Shown here in pieces: positions 36,101 through 44,789 of a stretch of DNA of 47,873 bases (the first letter of the stretch is position 1; the number at the start of each line of letters is the position of its first letter). Origin of the DNA: a virus. The notes beneath the pieces were generated by a model, which was given only the letters and a program-made list of their open reading frames with translations, was not told the origin of the DNA and ran no database searches. The DNA is taken from positions 1 through 47,873 of IMG/VR virus record IMGVR_UViG_3300008116_000183. One strand, written 5' to 3'. The position numbers and the translations under genes are program-made.

Positions 36101-39100
36101 TATATGTTCCAGTATATTCACTTTCATATCGATATATTGTATTTCCCTCTTTAATATATTCTGCATCAATTATTATCTGTGATTTTTCTACTGGGATATT
36201 GTCAATATTTACAACATCCAATTTGTAATATATTGTCTGCGGGAAATTTTGTGTTGCATTAATTTTTACGTTAGCTGTTGGATCAATACCAACAACTCCT
36301 TCCCTATAAATTTCAAATTCGTTGGATAACTGAGAAGTTTCAAATTTATTTTTGAAATTTTTATCTAGATAGAAATTCAGTTCAAACGCAGGATATAAAG
36401 TAGAATTTTTGCTATAAGAAAGAGAAGAATCTGACAAATCAAAAATAACAGAAGATCCTTTTAAAATTGCCAATTCTGGGTTTATTGGCGATAATGTTCC
36501 AAAAGAGGAGCTTCCAATACTTACTATTGAAGGTTTTGAAGATACTGATTCATAATAATTTTCGGATAGTTTAATTTTGTTTTCATCTAAAACTACTGCA
36601 TAATAAATTTGCTCATTAGTTAATCCTGTACATGGAGAAGTAGATGTATGAATTATCTTTTGTCCATTATTATATCCATGATTATTAATTGTAATAATAT
36701 CATTGACAATATCAACATCCGAAGAAACAAAAGATCTTGGATTTACTATCAGTCTTCTATTGTAATCATTATACTTGACTACAATAGTTGTTGATATTCC
36801 TGGAGAAGAATTGATATAAACTGAGTCTTTTATGTTTAAACCGTGCGTTGACGCAGTAGAAATGGTGACAATATTTTTAATTCCAGAACCAATAACAACG
36901 TTGTCATAATTTGTTCTAAAGCTATGTATTGTTCCAGTACCTATGCCAGTAAAGTATAAAATACTTGTAGGTTTGCTGCTATCAATACCAACATAAGTTC
37001 CTGTTGACCCAACACCAACTTTAAGAGTTGATATTCCTATTAAATCATTATTAATCCTTACAGAATAAACTATTTGATTATCTAATAGTTGGAAACTAGA
37101 AGATCCATTTGTTGAAACGGATACTGGTGTTCCTCCGTTAGAAAAATAGACTAGTCTATCTCCAGTTTCCAATCCATGATTCTCATAGTAAATTGACCTT
37201 ACTGGAATAGTTACAGTAGAACTTCCACTACCTGGATTTGAAATGTATGCAGTATATGTTCCAGTTATACCAATTCCAAGCGATTCTGAAGGATTAAAAT
37301 AAATTTCCCTGTTTACTCTATACTGGTTAGAAGTATTATAACCAACATTAATGGTAAACTTTCTTGAATTTTCGTATAGGGGCGTTAAAGATGTATGTGC
37401 AGATCCGACAGTATTATCATACTGCCTTAATACTTTAATTCTTGAAGATTTTATATCGACGGACAATACTTTTACTTTTTCGGTACCTATTCCTAATACA
37501 TCATTTTCTCTAATATTTGGATAAATTAGAGATCCTGAAATATTAAAATATGTAACAATACCAGTTGCAGCTGCACTTCCAATTCCAGATATTAATTTAA
37601 ATGTTTCCGATCTAACACCAACTTCATATAAATTTTTTAAACTTGTAGTAGTTGTATTGATTCCTGTTATATAAACATAATCAGAATTTTTAAATCCATG
37701 GGGCAAACTTGAGAATCCTATGAAACTACCTAACGTTAGATATGGAGAAAACTCTATATTTTCAATTTTATTAGTAGAGCATGATATTTCTTGGATTTCA
37801 TTTCCTTTAACCAAAGAAACTCTGGCTGAAGCTCCTCTTCCACCAGTTTCTGTGTTATCAAATACTACCAAATCTCCAACGTTATAATTGATTCCTCCAC
37901 TAACAATTCCTACAGATTCTACCGCACCTTTAGTTGCAAACTTAATTTTGGAAGTTTGATTTTGTATATTTGAAGGTTTTATTAAATAATCATAAAAAGT
38001 GTTTTCATTTGTAAGTCCATATGGTGTTGTATTTCTAAACCAATATGTTCCACTTAAATCTATACTATCTTGATTAGCATATCTTGTAAAATTATATTCT
38101 ATTGGTTTGGATCTAAATTTATTTCCTATTAGATATGGGAATTCGGGTTTTTTGTAGTTTTTAAATACTCCAGAAGATTCTACAGTATCAGAATTGATCG
38201 TAGAGAAATATGCATAAACACCATTGGGATATTCGGGAGTTATACACCATCTTCCATTATATTCGTCCAAATCTCCTTTTGCTTTAAATTCATAATCCTG
38301 AACAAAGAATCCTTTTGGATATAAATCTAAACTTGGTCTAGTAGTGGGCAAATTCTGTATTATTTCATATCCAGATATCATTTGCTTAACTGTTCCAGAT
38401 CTAGATCCAACTTTAGTAAATCCATAAGGACCATAAATTGGATTTCCGTCATATGCCCACCCAATAATTGGTGAGTGAGATGAAGATTTAACTTCCTTAT
38501 CATTAATCAGAATTAAATCTGGTGTATAATTTAAATTGCCATCAACAAATCTTGAAGACAATAATGTTTTTCTTAAGCTTCTTGGTGAATATATGTGAGT
38601 ATATTGTAATCCATAGTCACTATTAAGACCAGAATCTACTATCCCGTCATCATTTGAGATTTTATTATTTTGGTATAATTTTTCAAATAAATTAATTGTC
38701 CATTCTTTAATCTTTGCCTCAAATTTTGCTTCTTGCCCTCTAGACAATACAATCGCTGTTGTATTTGAAGTATTAAATCCAACTCCACCATTAATTACTT
38801 TCACTTCTGTTAATTTTCCATCATTAATTATTGGAGTCATTAAAGAAGAATAACCGTCTCCATAATAAATTATTTCTGGAGTCGAATTATAATTTGCGCC
38901 AGAATTATTGACTAAGACATCAACAATTTTTCCATTTGAAACAATTGGTGTTATTTCCGCACCATCGCCATTAACAAGAGTAATTTGGGGTTGTCTATTA
39001 TATCCAATAATATCGGAACAACCATATCCAACTCCACCAGAATCTAAGAAAACTGATTTAATTTCCCCTAAAATAATAGGTCTAATTTTAGCATTAAAAT

Positions 39101-42100
39101 CTTGTCCAGATTTTGTAGAAACTCCTATCACACCATTGATTAAAATTTCAATAGGTGGGTAGTTAAAGTAATGATTATCATCATTATTTGATGTCAAATT
39201 GACAAATTGATTTGTTTCATAGAAATATCTAGATAATGTACTTCCAATTCCCACTTCAGATAACTTAAATTTATCATCGTCAATTTTAGATACAAAGTAT
39301 TTTTTAGAAGTTGATAATCCACCAATAGGGTTTATTGACTCATAAGTTATGATATCTCCCTCATTATACCCATGATTTTTTGCAGAAATTTCATTTGAAT
39401 ATGTGTTGATTCCAGATCTAGTAACTGATATTTTTCTATTGGTAAAATTATATCCAGCGTTTAAAATATTAATAAATCCAATTCTATTTTTTGGTGAATA
39501 TGATCTGAATCTATGATTACCAATACCATATGATGTCAAATTGACAGTATTAATTCCGATAATGGCATCATTTTGAGTTTTATGTAATTTGACTGTATAT
39601 GCGTCCTCTACATAAACATAATATTGAGAATCTGTAGTCAATCCGCCAACAGATTGCTGCTTATCTGTTCTGTAAATAACCCTTTCAGAATCTCTAAATT
39701 TATGATAAGTTGAAAATGCTATAGTATTATTTGACAAGTCTACCATGTTGGCATTTGATGATGAATTAAAATCAACATAATGCTCAAATGAAGTTAAAGT
39801 TGCTTTGGCAGTTGCTTCCTGCCCATTTAAACCGCTAATAGTTATAATTGGTTCTGATATATAATCAAACCCAGGATCTATAATATCAATTCTTTCTAAG
39901 GTTCCGACAACTGAACAAAATCCAGTTGCGCCAACACCAATTTTATCTGTTATTTGTAAAATTGGGGGATTTACTACATCATAATCGTATCCTCCACCAG
40001 AGACGATAATTTCTTCTAGTTCTCCATAAAAAATACTATCAGAAGATTTGTAATTTAATACTTCAACACCATTAACTAAAATTCCAATTGCTCCAGGCAA
40101 AGTTTCGTAAATATTGCCATCGTCTTCGGGATCTGATATTTTTCTTATAATTTTTTGAGGTTCAACTTTCTGTGAATTGAATTTGTAATATTCAAACTTA
40201 TTGTTTACGACAGTTCCATTAACACTTACAAATTTATTATTGTCTATATTAGATCTACTTTTGGATAACTTTATTGTATCCTCATCAATTTTTTTGACAT
40301 AATATATGCCATTAAGAATATCCAATCTATTATTCTCGTCAGACTCATTATACCAGATTGCTTCTCCGGTATAAAATCCATGTCTAACAATTCTTAATTC
40401 TTCTCCAGAAAAAGAACCAGAAAAAGTAACTGATAGATCATTAATGTTGAGTGGTTCTTCATGATAAGTTGGTAATGATGGGGAAGTTACAAATGTAGAA
40501 TCCAAATCCGTATATACATTTTGTATATTTGTAGTATAGAGACTTAGTTCTGGTTGATTTGTTGAATTTACTCTTGAAAGAGATTTTTTTACATTAACTA
40601 TTAAATTAGTTGGTGGTATTAACCCTTGCCCTTTAATTATGCAAGAATTTCTATTTTCTATCGAATAAATTGTTGTTTTTATGATAGAACCATCAGTCAA
40701 CAATAATTCTAGAATGTCCCCAATGTTGAAAATATTTTGATCTATTGTTGCCAATCTATAAGTATAATCTGTAGAATCGATAAGATCTAAAGATTTTATT
40801 GTATAACTTGGGCATATATTAAAGATCCAATTATTATCTCTAAACTTTTTAGAGTCATATCCTAAAGTTTTAATTCTTACGGTATCATTTTTTGCAAAAT
40901 AATAAGTGTTATCAATGATATCTAAATCAGAAAGGACCCCTGTTACTCTAAACTTTATTATTTGGTTATTTTTTCCATATCCATAAGCATATGCGTCCAC
41001 ATTTAAGTCGGATCCTGCAGGAATATTTTGATCTATTCCATAGCAATTATACAGCTGAGTTAAACTTTTACCAGAGTATCCAATAGAAACTGTAGTTCCA
41101 TTGTCCAATTTGGTATATAAAATTGCTTCAGTGGGAAATGATACTGTAGAATCTACATCAATAAATGTGGCTCCTATTGAAACATTATTGAGTATTTTTG
41201 TTCTTGGGTGTATCGAAAATTCTCCAAATATAGATCCATTGAGTCCAATATCTTTTTGGTAATCATAATCAAGACTAAGAACATAATATTCTTTTCCATC
41301 TCTTAAAATCTTTTCTATATTATTGACAACACCATTTGCTCCATTGTAAAGATCACCTTGTTCCTGATATATCGTTCTATTCAATAGTTCGCTTAGATCT
41401 TCGCCTTCTAGAGACTCTACAACTAAATTTCTAACTACTCTATACTGAGCATTTGAAGGCTCAATTAAATAATCTTTTGGTTTTATTACTTCAACGTCTA
41501 CTCCATATAGGGCTTTGAATAAAATTTTGTACGATTGATCAGTTCCTTTTGAAGTATAAAAATCTTTTGAATTTGTAATGAAAAGTTCTTCGTTTAAATT
41601 CTCATAAAATTCTCTACCTTCAAATCCAGGAACAACTTGTTTTTTTATTTTGTTGAAAAAGTCTTTAAGAAATCTTATACTTAAATTACTTACTGTAGAT
41701 CCACTAGCATGTGTTGCTATTCCTGATTGAGAGAATATAAGTTGATCTAAATTAGTATTTCCTTGATATGTTGTAATACCACTAAATCCTCTAGCGCACC
41801 CAACAAATTGATTTGTTGTTATTCCAGTATAGGTAATTATTTCAGAATCAATTTGAATCAATCCATAACTATCAGGAAATCCATATGTGGATTCTACCTC
41901 AATAACATCTCCCAAAGAATCGATGTCATTAATTAGAACAGTAGAATCTGTAAGATTGGTTAAATTTTCCAATTTTACATATTGATCTATGTTCTGAAGT
42001 ATATCAGATACTCCTCCCTTAGCATCGAGTGATTTATAATACTGAGATAGAAATTCCGCGACAAGAGGATACTCATCGCGTACAAATAATGGAAGTTGAT

Positions 42101-42140
42101 TTTCAACAATAGAGTTGATTTTGATTCTTGTATCTGCCAT
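30177..42140 (-). CDS. 7: Giant baseplate wedge protein, gp7-like N-terminus, with YHYH-like domain
   Basis: This single frame of 3987 residues follows gp6 by 3 bp. Residues about 15-45 (QLPLFVRDEYPLVAEFLSQY) and 185-215 (FITNSKDFYTSKGTDQSYKI, LFKALYGVDVEV) match the conserved C-terminal part of T4 gp7 (YSTKGIEASYKFLFKVLYNEEVEI, split by eye). This is the basis for calling it the gp7 homolog, although T4 gp7 has only 1032 residues. At about 1223-1312 is a YHYH-like domain: IIGWAYDGNPIYGPYGF, then DLDEYNGRWCITPEYPNG and VYAYFST, with YAYF where classic members have YHYH. Many Gly-rich modules (SSGGIGYSTNPTVTI and like) and small 'RG-xGT-H-xGs' modules fill the rest. It ends FNYNS. It probably replaces several T4 wedge proteins or adds a long baseplate extension. 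Confidence 0.85.
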   Translation of the reverse strand: MADTRIKINSIVENQLPLFVRDEYPLVAEFLSQYYKSLDAKGGVSDILQNIDQYVKLENLTNLTDSTVLINDIDSLGDVIEVESTYGFPDSYGLIQIDSEIITYTGITTNQFVGCARGFSGITTYQGNTNLDQLIFSQSGIATHASGSTVSNLSIRFLKDFFNKIKKQVVPGFEGREFYENLNEELFITNSKDFYTSKGTDQSYKILFKALYGVDVEVIKPKDYLIEPSNAQYRVVRNLVVESLEGEDLSELLNRTIYQEQGDLYNGANGVVNNIEKILRDGKEYYVLSLDYDYQKDIGLNGSIFGEFSIHPRTKILNNVSIGATFIDVDSTVSFPTEAILYTKLDNGTTVSIGYSGKSLTQLYNCYGIDQNIPAGSDLNVDAYAYGYGKNNQIIKFRVTGVLSDLDIIDNTYYFAKNDTVRIKTLGYDSKKFRDNNWIFNICPSYTIKSLDLIDSTDYTYRLATIDQNIFNIGDILELLLTDGSIIKTTIYSIENRNSCIIKGQGLIPPTNLIVNVKKSLSRVNSTNQPELSLYTTNIQNVYTDLDSTFVTSPSLPTYHEEPLNINDLSVTFSGSFSGEELRIVRHGFYTGEAIWYNESDENNRLDILNGIYYVKKIDEDTIKLSKSRSNIDNNKFVSVNGTVVNNKFEYYKFNSQKVEPQKIIRKISDPEDDGNIYETLPGAIGILVNGVEVLNYKSSDSIFYGELEEIIVSGGGYDYDVVNPPILQITDKIGVGATGFCSVVGTLERIDIIDPGFDYISEPIITISGLNGQEATAKATLTSFEHYVDFNSSSNANMVDLSNNTIAFSTYHKFRDSERVIYRTDKQQSVGGLTTDSQYYVYVEDAYTVKLHKTQNDAIIGINTVNLTSYGIGNHRFRSYSPKNRIGFINILNAGYNFTNRKISVTRSGINTYSNEISAKNHGYNEGDIITYESINPIGGLSTSKKYFVSKIDDDKFKLSEVGIGSTLSRYFYETNQFVNLTSNNDDNHYFNYPPIEILINGVIGVSTKSGQDFNAKIRPIILGEIKSVFLDSGGVGYGCSDIIGYNRQPQITLVNGDGAEITPIVSNGKIVDVLVNNSGANYNSTPEIIYYGDGYSSLMTPIINDGKLTEVKVINGGVGFNTSNTTAIVLSRGQEAKFEAKIKEWTINLFEKLYQNNKISNDDGIVDSGLNSDYGLQYTHIYSPRSLRKTLLSSRFVDGNLNYTPDLILINDKEVKSSSHSPIIGWAYDGNPIYGPYGFTKVGSRSGTVKQMISGYEIIQNLPTTRPSLDLYPKGFFVQDYEFKAKGDLDEYNGRWCITPEYPNGVYAYFSTINSDTVESSGVFKNYKKPEFPYLIGNKFRSKPIEYNFTRYANQDSIDLSGTYWFRNTTPYGLTNENTFYDYLIKPSNIQNQTSKIKFATKGAVESVGIVSGGINYNVGDLVVFDNTETGGRGASARVSLVKGNEIQEISCSTNKIENIEFSPYLTLGSFIGFSSLPHGFKNSDYVYITGINTTTTSLKNLYEVGVRSETFKLISGIGSAAATGIVTYFNISGSLIYPNIRENDVLGIGTEKVKVLSVDIKSSRIKVLRQYDNTVGSAHTSLTPLYENSRKFTINVGYNTSNQYRVNREIYFNPSESLGIGITGTYTAYISNPGSGSSTVTIPVRSIYYENHGLETGDRLVYFSNGGTPVSVSTNGSSSFQLLDNQIVYSVRINNDLIGISTLKVGVGSTGTYVGIDSSKPTSILYFTGIGTGTIHSFRTNYDNVVIGSGIKNIVTISTASTHGLNIKDSVYINSSPGISTTIVVKYNDYNRRLIVNPRSFVSSDVDIVNDIITINNHGYNNGQKIIHTSTSPCTGLTNEQIYYAVVLDENKIKLSENYYESVSSKPSIVSIGSSSFGTLSPINPELAILKGSSVIFDLSDSSLSYSKNSTLYPAFELNFYLDKNFKNKFETSQLSNEFEIYREGVVGIDPTANVKINATQNFPQTIYYKLDVVNIDNIPVEKSQIIIDAEYIKEGNTIYRYESEYTGTYKISGIGSTTFSFSMPTVPEKNIYRKNEGLFEYYTDSKTSYGEIYALDVDTTGSQYEKLPGISTIVSEKGTGAVLLPYSSSIGQVKTSIINDIGYDYYADTTIRPLAKLPEILKISTLTSFEKIGITSAGINYAVSPDLLVIDGLTRKIVDDVDLFYKVGDTEVTILKNTTGISNVPPIIIPVNNCNGVGISSIGYNPLTNYVTVGLAVSYSNASDFPFSVGDKVLIENISVGLGSTGRGYNSSQYSYGLFPVVAVSPNIGGINATVTYDLTEYISSGQVPGRYDPINSKGRIIPEKHFPKFDAILSKNNFIKGETVVSDDSIGIVENWDQKNEILKVSTNKEFYTNTVLRGLSSKSQGLISNKESFEATYEIDSSSIVTKGWERQTGFLNSSLQKIHDNDYYQYFSYSLKSEIPYETWNTPVSNLNHVVGYKKFSDLVIETRDLDYVGIQTSQDNGDFYGICDFSSTINLNHIYDYDLVFEETINNDNNIISTDIVFTSKEIQDYLQSIGNRVLEIDDFSDTFKSVPRSTPFSIVDTFRMNDSRSRKYITYVRDKRFSSDRQILLVSLLYDNDFGYLNQYGRVESYLEDLGSFDFTVNGDEGNLLFYPSKYTVNDYNISLLSFNLKDDVTATSTSYFGDIIRLSTSNVNASSSTPSTIVSIASTYRSTKILVQIESNNDIYEYDELTAIHDGTNVDLLEYGQITNHSRNAYASSGLGTYNAYLSGPGLIVEFIPNPGVAATINTMAISFAANTSGSVGTGTAILSTSSLSSNYVSIASTSAPTQNLVSSYSSDYSGAYYIASVEDTTNSRYQISELVVVDETVFNTTSITEFGIVETHSGLGTFGSDISGNQTNLYFTPNPNINAQVRIFQVAMKPLDEGIATNNIDLNNGFIKSNYGSYEGTERDVRRSFELTSSGREIFKRYFDGTDSSVVNITNNTIRIPEHYFVTGEELQYSSPGIGNTQSIGITTAISIPGIGITNKLPGSIYAIKVSDLDIRVAASATDALKAVPIPLQLNSLGIGTVHSFTSKRQNSRVLVTIDNVIQSPIVGSSITTTCAKTVEIVDDRVKFSGITSFFSDDLIMVDDEIMRLNTVGLGSTNIVQVQRGWMGTNIGIHTVGSLIKKILGDYNIVGNTINFFKAPYGKSPIGTDSNRPDDRDYTGITTHSTFSGRSFMRSSATNSTSDPYSKNYIFDDISEGFTGIKSTFTLRSEGKNISGISSDNAVILINQIFQGPQRLGVVDIVGDYTLTENAGITSITFNGSYDPDDITSTNLPFGGQIVSVGSTKGFGYQPLVAAGGTAIVSSAGTISAISIGNSGSGYRSGIQTTVNVGVYTESLTSTNITYVGFASVSNGNIVGVSITNPGIGYTSSNPPKVIFDSPLSYSNIPLVYSTNSTPGFGTGATISIVVGQGSSIIDFEIQNNGYGYGQGEKLTIEYGGSTGIPTDITKNLQPFELSIDRIYNDQFNGWSLGSFQVIDNIDELFDGQVNTFPIKIDGVQQSIRSKKGSNINVESTLLVFINDILQTPGQSYIFEGGSIIKFVEAPRAGDTSKILFYKGTEGVDVVSVDILETVKVGDQLRIYSEDLSLNQTNRLVTRVNSSDSVLTNPYSNIGVSSNRNLLRPVIWCRQTEDVIIDGIQISKNREWYEPLVNPSTNIIQSVGVGSTFIFVESVKSFFDSAKENTSSSIYYTVKLTSQDQKVSAASTAIVSIAGTISSINITSGGIGYSTNPTVTIANPVGLGTTLRASANAFISAGVVTSIQINYGGIGYTTTNPPVVLIEDPEPISEIIEYVSYEGDFGRIVGVATTSVVGVASTAIAFDFYIPQNSILRNSSIVGTAITISGISTGYYFVVNKSNVGNGVTSLRRDKSIVGVGTEFLDNVYEVISVSNVTRSIPGIGVTYVSRVITSVSSYNGLTGIANTGYYGNYSWGKVSTNSRTNPTAFNSYNNNGTTGLSTNPILIRLNPLRYFNYNS

Positions 42141-42143
42141 TTC

Positions 42144-44096
42144 TTATAATCTTACTAAGTTCCCTGTGTCGTAGCTTGATGTAACTATGTATGTTGTGCC
42201 AGTATAGGATGTATTTTTGTATGGAAGGTTGAGATCAGAAATATCTGATCCAGATGCAATTTCATCCTTTAAGGTAGTAATGAAACTATTATTGACATCC
42301 AACTGTAAATATAAATCTTTTAATCCTATCACATCATTTGATAATGGTATTGCGGATATTTCAATAATTGGTCTTCCTTCAAAGTTCTTTGAAGTGCCAA
42401 CAATATTAACTGGATTTAGAAAAATTTCTCCTTTTAAATAATCTATTTTACCTACAGATTTTTTAATCGTTGAAGATTGAGTATCTGAATCCAATCTAAA
42501 GAAAAACAAAGAACCATATCTACCATCAGTCCCCGAATCTGGAATATCTGCCAGATATACAGTCCCTGTTATTCCTGCAATTTCAAATCCAGAAGATTTA
42601 ATATTGTATCCATTTCCACCCTCAACATAAAATTGATTTCCAAAACATATTTCATATTCTGCCAAAGAATTTAATGTTGGACTTAAATCTCGTCTTATTT
42701 GAATTCTTGTAATATTTGAGGTAATAGATTGATCTGAATTATCAATTATTTTTAGGAATTTGCTATACTTAAATTTTGCACCATATTTATTCAATTCCGA
42801 AGAATTTGCATATTCATTAATGTTATTAAGTACGCCCGTAGAAATATTACTTGGACTTGAAGAGAAATTAGTATTATAGTAAATTCTACTGTCAAATTCA
42901 ACATAAAGATATTTTAGGTCTAAAATTTCTGGAACTATTCCTGCTACACTATATTTTCTCAAGGAGGATATGATATTATCTTTGATTGAGTTTGGTACAA
43001 ATGCTCCGTTAGTTGGTTTTATAGTTATAAAAACTTTTCCATATTCTGGAGGATCTAAATTTTCACCCCCAAAAGCAGAAACTGATTCTGCTTCAGGATA
43101 AATTTGAGGTACAATCGCTTCATAATCTGCAGCAGTTACAGCCCTATTTTGTGCTGCATATATTCTAGGAGCATATTTTTTAATCGAATTAATAGATTCA
43201 ATATCCTTTCCTCCCGCTGCTGACTGATCTGTTGTTAGATCTGATATATCGCTAGTTATAGTATTTCCTTCATTATCAATGATTCTTCCTGCAAAAGTGA
43301 AGTTACTTAGACCATTTGCCGAAGGTCCATTGGTAACAATATATGAAACTTCAATATAATTATTTGCAGATAGCTTTTTGCCAAAAATACCATCTCCAAA
43401 TACCAATTCATATCTTTGATCTTCTATTTCTTGAATAAAGAAAACCTTTGATTCTGGACCAATATCAAATAAACTATCCGACAAATTATATTTTGTTGAT
43501 GACGATGAATTCTGATTGTCTCTTACCTGAACACTTATTAGAGAAGAGTCAATATTTGCATTATTTAAAATAAATTTTTGATTTGGATTTAAAGAATCTA
43601 CTGTAAAATTAGAGGTTAGGTAGGTTCCTTCATAAATTTCAACATCTGAAAAAAATGCTATTTTATTTACAACTGGAACAGTGATATCATTTAATATACT
43701 AAAAGTGTAACTTTCTCTGCCAAAGGAAGTTGGTGTAGAGCAAACAATTCCTCTTTTTAAAGTTAAAGTCACAGGATTAAATGATAATTCTGTGGTATCT
43801 ACAAAAAAACTTATTTTAGATCTTGGGGAAATTCTAGATTTTGGTATATATCCAATATTTTTCGCAAGAGATACTACATTCTCTCGCAAAGTTGCACTAT
43901 CGATAAAAATTTCATTACTTATCATATTGGCATTATACGAAGAAATGTACGTATTATATGCCAATATATCTAAGATAATAGACAGATTAGATCCTTCGAA
44001 ATCATAATCAGTAAAATTCGAGTTCAATCTAAGATAATCCTTTATTGAACTCTTAATATCGTTGAAATCTAAATTTGTAAAATTGACTAATGCCAT
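42144..44096 (-). CDS. 6: Baseplate wedge protein gp6 (baseplate J-like)
   Basis: This 650-residue protein is nearly the size of T4 gp6 (660). The N-terminus (FTNLDFNDIKSSIKDYLRLN, then DYDFEGSNLSIILDILAYNT and YNANMISNEIFIDSATLREN) is a textbook gp6 start, and TDQSAAGGKDIESINSIKKY, APRIYAAQNRAVTAADYEAI and YPEAESVSAFGGENLDPPEY at about 285-350 form the baseplate J-like core. gp6 dimers link the wedges into the baseplate ring around the hub. Its ATG follows the gp25 stop directly (TAA then ATG), giving tight coupling. Clear homolog, intact. Confidence 0.95.
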   Translation of the reverse strand: MALVNFTNLDFNDIKSSIKDYLRLNSNFTDYDFEGSNLSIILDILAYNTYISSYNANMISNEIFIDSATLRENVVSLAKNIGYIPKSRISPRSKISFFVDTTELSFNPVTLTLKRGIVCSTPTSFGRESYTFSILNDITVPVVNKIAFFSDVEIYEGTYLTSNFTVDSLNPNQKFILNNANIDSSLISVQVRDNQNSSSSTKYNLSDSLFDIGPESKVFFIQEIEDQRYELVFGDGIFGKKLSANNYIEVSYIVTNGPSANGLSNFTFAGRIIDNEGNTITSDISDLTTDQSAAGGKDIESINSIKKYAPRIYAAQNRAVTAADYEAIVPQIYPEAESVSAFGGENLDPPEYGKVFITIKPTNGAFVPNSIKDNIISSLRKYSVAGIVPEILDLKYLYVEFDSRIYYNTNFSSSPSNISTGVLNNINEYANSSELNKYGAKFKYSKFLKIIDNSDQSITSNITRIQIRRDLSPTLNSLAEYEICFGNQFYVEGGNGYNIKSSGFEIAGITGTVYLADIPDSGTDGRYGSLFFFRLDSDTQSSTIKKSVGKIDYLKGEIFLNPVNIVGTSKNFEGRPIIEISAIPLSNDVIGLKDLYLQLDVNNSFITTLKDEIASGSDISDLNLPYKNTSYTGTTYIVTSSYDTGNLVRL

Positions 44097-44498
44097 TTAT
44101 CGTGACTGCTGTAATGCAAATGATAGTTGCTGAGGTAATGCCTCTATACCAATAATATAATATTTTATGACCACATTAAATTCATTGTTATCATAATTTG
44201 GTGTAATATCAATACCTATTAAACTAACTCTAGGTTCATTATTTTTGATTGTAAGTTCAATTTCGCTTTTTAATATTGAAGCAGATATCTCATCAATGTT
44301 TTCAAAGAGTAAACGCGATACTTTTGATCCAAATGTTTCATTAAAAAATTTTTCGCCCGTTCCATATAAAACTAAATTTCTAACGGATCGAGCGATTGCG
44401 GTTTCATTTTTAATTGTGAGAAGATCATAGTTCAGGGGACTCACCTGAAACGAAAGACTTATATCTTTAAATCCCTTTGAAATTCTTTCGACAGGCAT
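44097..44498 (-). CDS. 25: Baseplate wedge protein gp25
   Basis: This 133-residue protein is the expected size of T4 gp25 (132). The pattern GFKDISLSFQVSPLNYDLLT, then NETAIARSVRNLVLYGTGEK, FFNETFGSKVSRLLFENID and the NEPRVSL motif (the EPR signature of the GPW/gp25 family) makes the assignment secure. gp25 starts sheath assembly at the inner baseplate, next to gp6 and gp53. It is the first gene of the baseplate run, and a TCTAAATA motif lies about 31 bp upstream. No gp53 gene was recognised in the window. Confidence 0.95.
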   Translation of the reverse strand: MPVERISKGFKDISLSFQVSPLNYDLLTIKNETAIARSVRNLVLYGTGEKFFNETFGSKVSRLLFENIDEISASILKSEIELTIKNNEPRVSLIGIDITPNYDNNEFNVVIKYYIIGIEALPQQLSFALQQSR

Positions 44499-44528
44499 TT
44501 ATAATATTAAAGTTTATAAATTCTGTAT

Positions 44529-44536
44529 TATTTAGA
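44529..44536 (-). promoter_or_regulatory. Late-promoter-like motif TCTAAATA
   Basis: TCTAAATA lies about 31 bp upstream of the gp25 ATG, in the 45-bp gap. It differs from TATAAATA at one position. A similar CTAAATA lies within the promoter region of the glycosyltransferase gene (46436-46442). Confidence 0.35.
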
Positions 44537-44543
44537 GACTTTT

Positions 44544-44789
44544 TTACATTCCTATTATTGGTTCTGTACCATATTCCCAGTCATCATAGTCTTCATCATT
44601 TCTTATTTTTGAGTGAATTTCATTTTGATGAAAGAAATCATGCTTTTTGGGTGTGAGGTCATCATTTGCAATTTCTCTAAGCATTTTTTGCTTATTGATT
44701 TTAGATTCCCAACCATATTCTGAGGACAAATACTGAGTTCCCCACTCATTTTTCATGAAATTTTGATCTTTATCGACTTGTTTGGTCAT
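44544..44789 (-). CDS. Small hydrophilic protein upstream of gp25, unknown
   Basis: This 81-residue protein (MTKQVDKDQNFMKNEWGTQY, then LSSEYGWESKINKQKMLREI) is charged and aromatic-rich, with a Trp/Asp-rich end (DEDYDDWEYGTEPIIGM). It overlaps the upstream gene by 20 bp and is therefore probably co-translated with it. It has no signal peptide or membrane segment. I recognise no family; the small gene just upstream of gp25 in related phages is likewise unassigned. Confidence 0.65.
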   Translation of the reverse strand: MTKQVDKDQNFMKNEWGTQYLSSEYGWESKINKQKMLREIANDDLTPKKHDFFHQNEIHSKIRNDEDYDDWEYGTEPIIGM

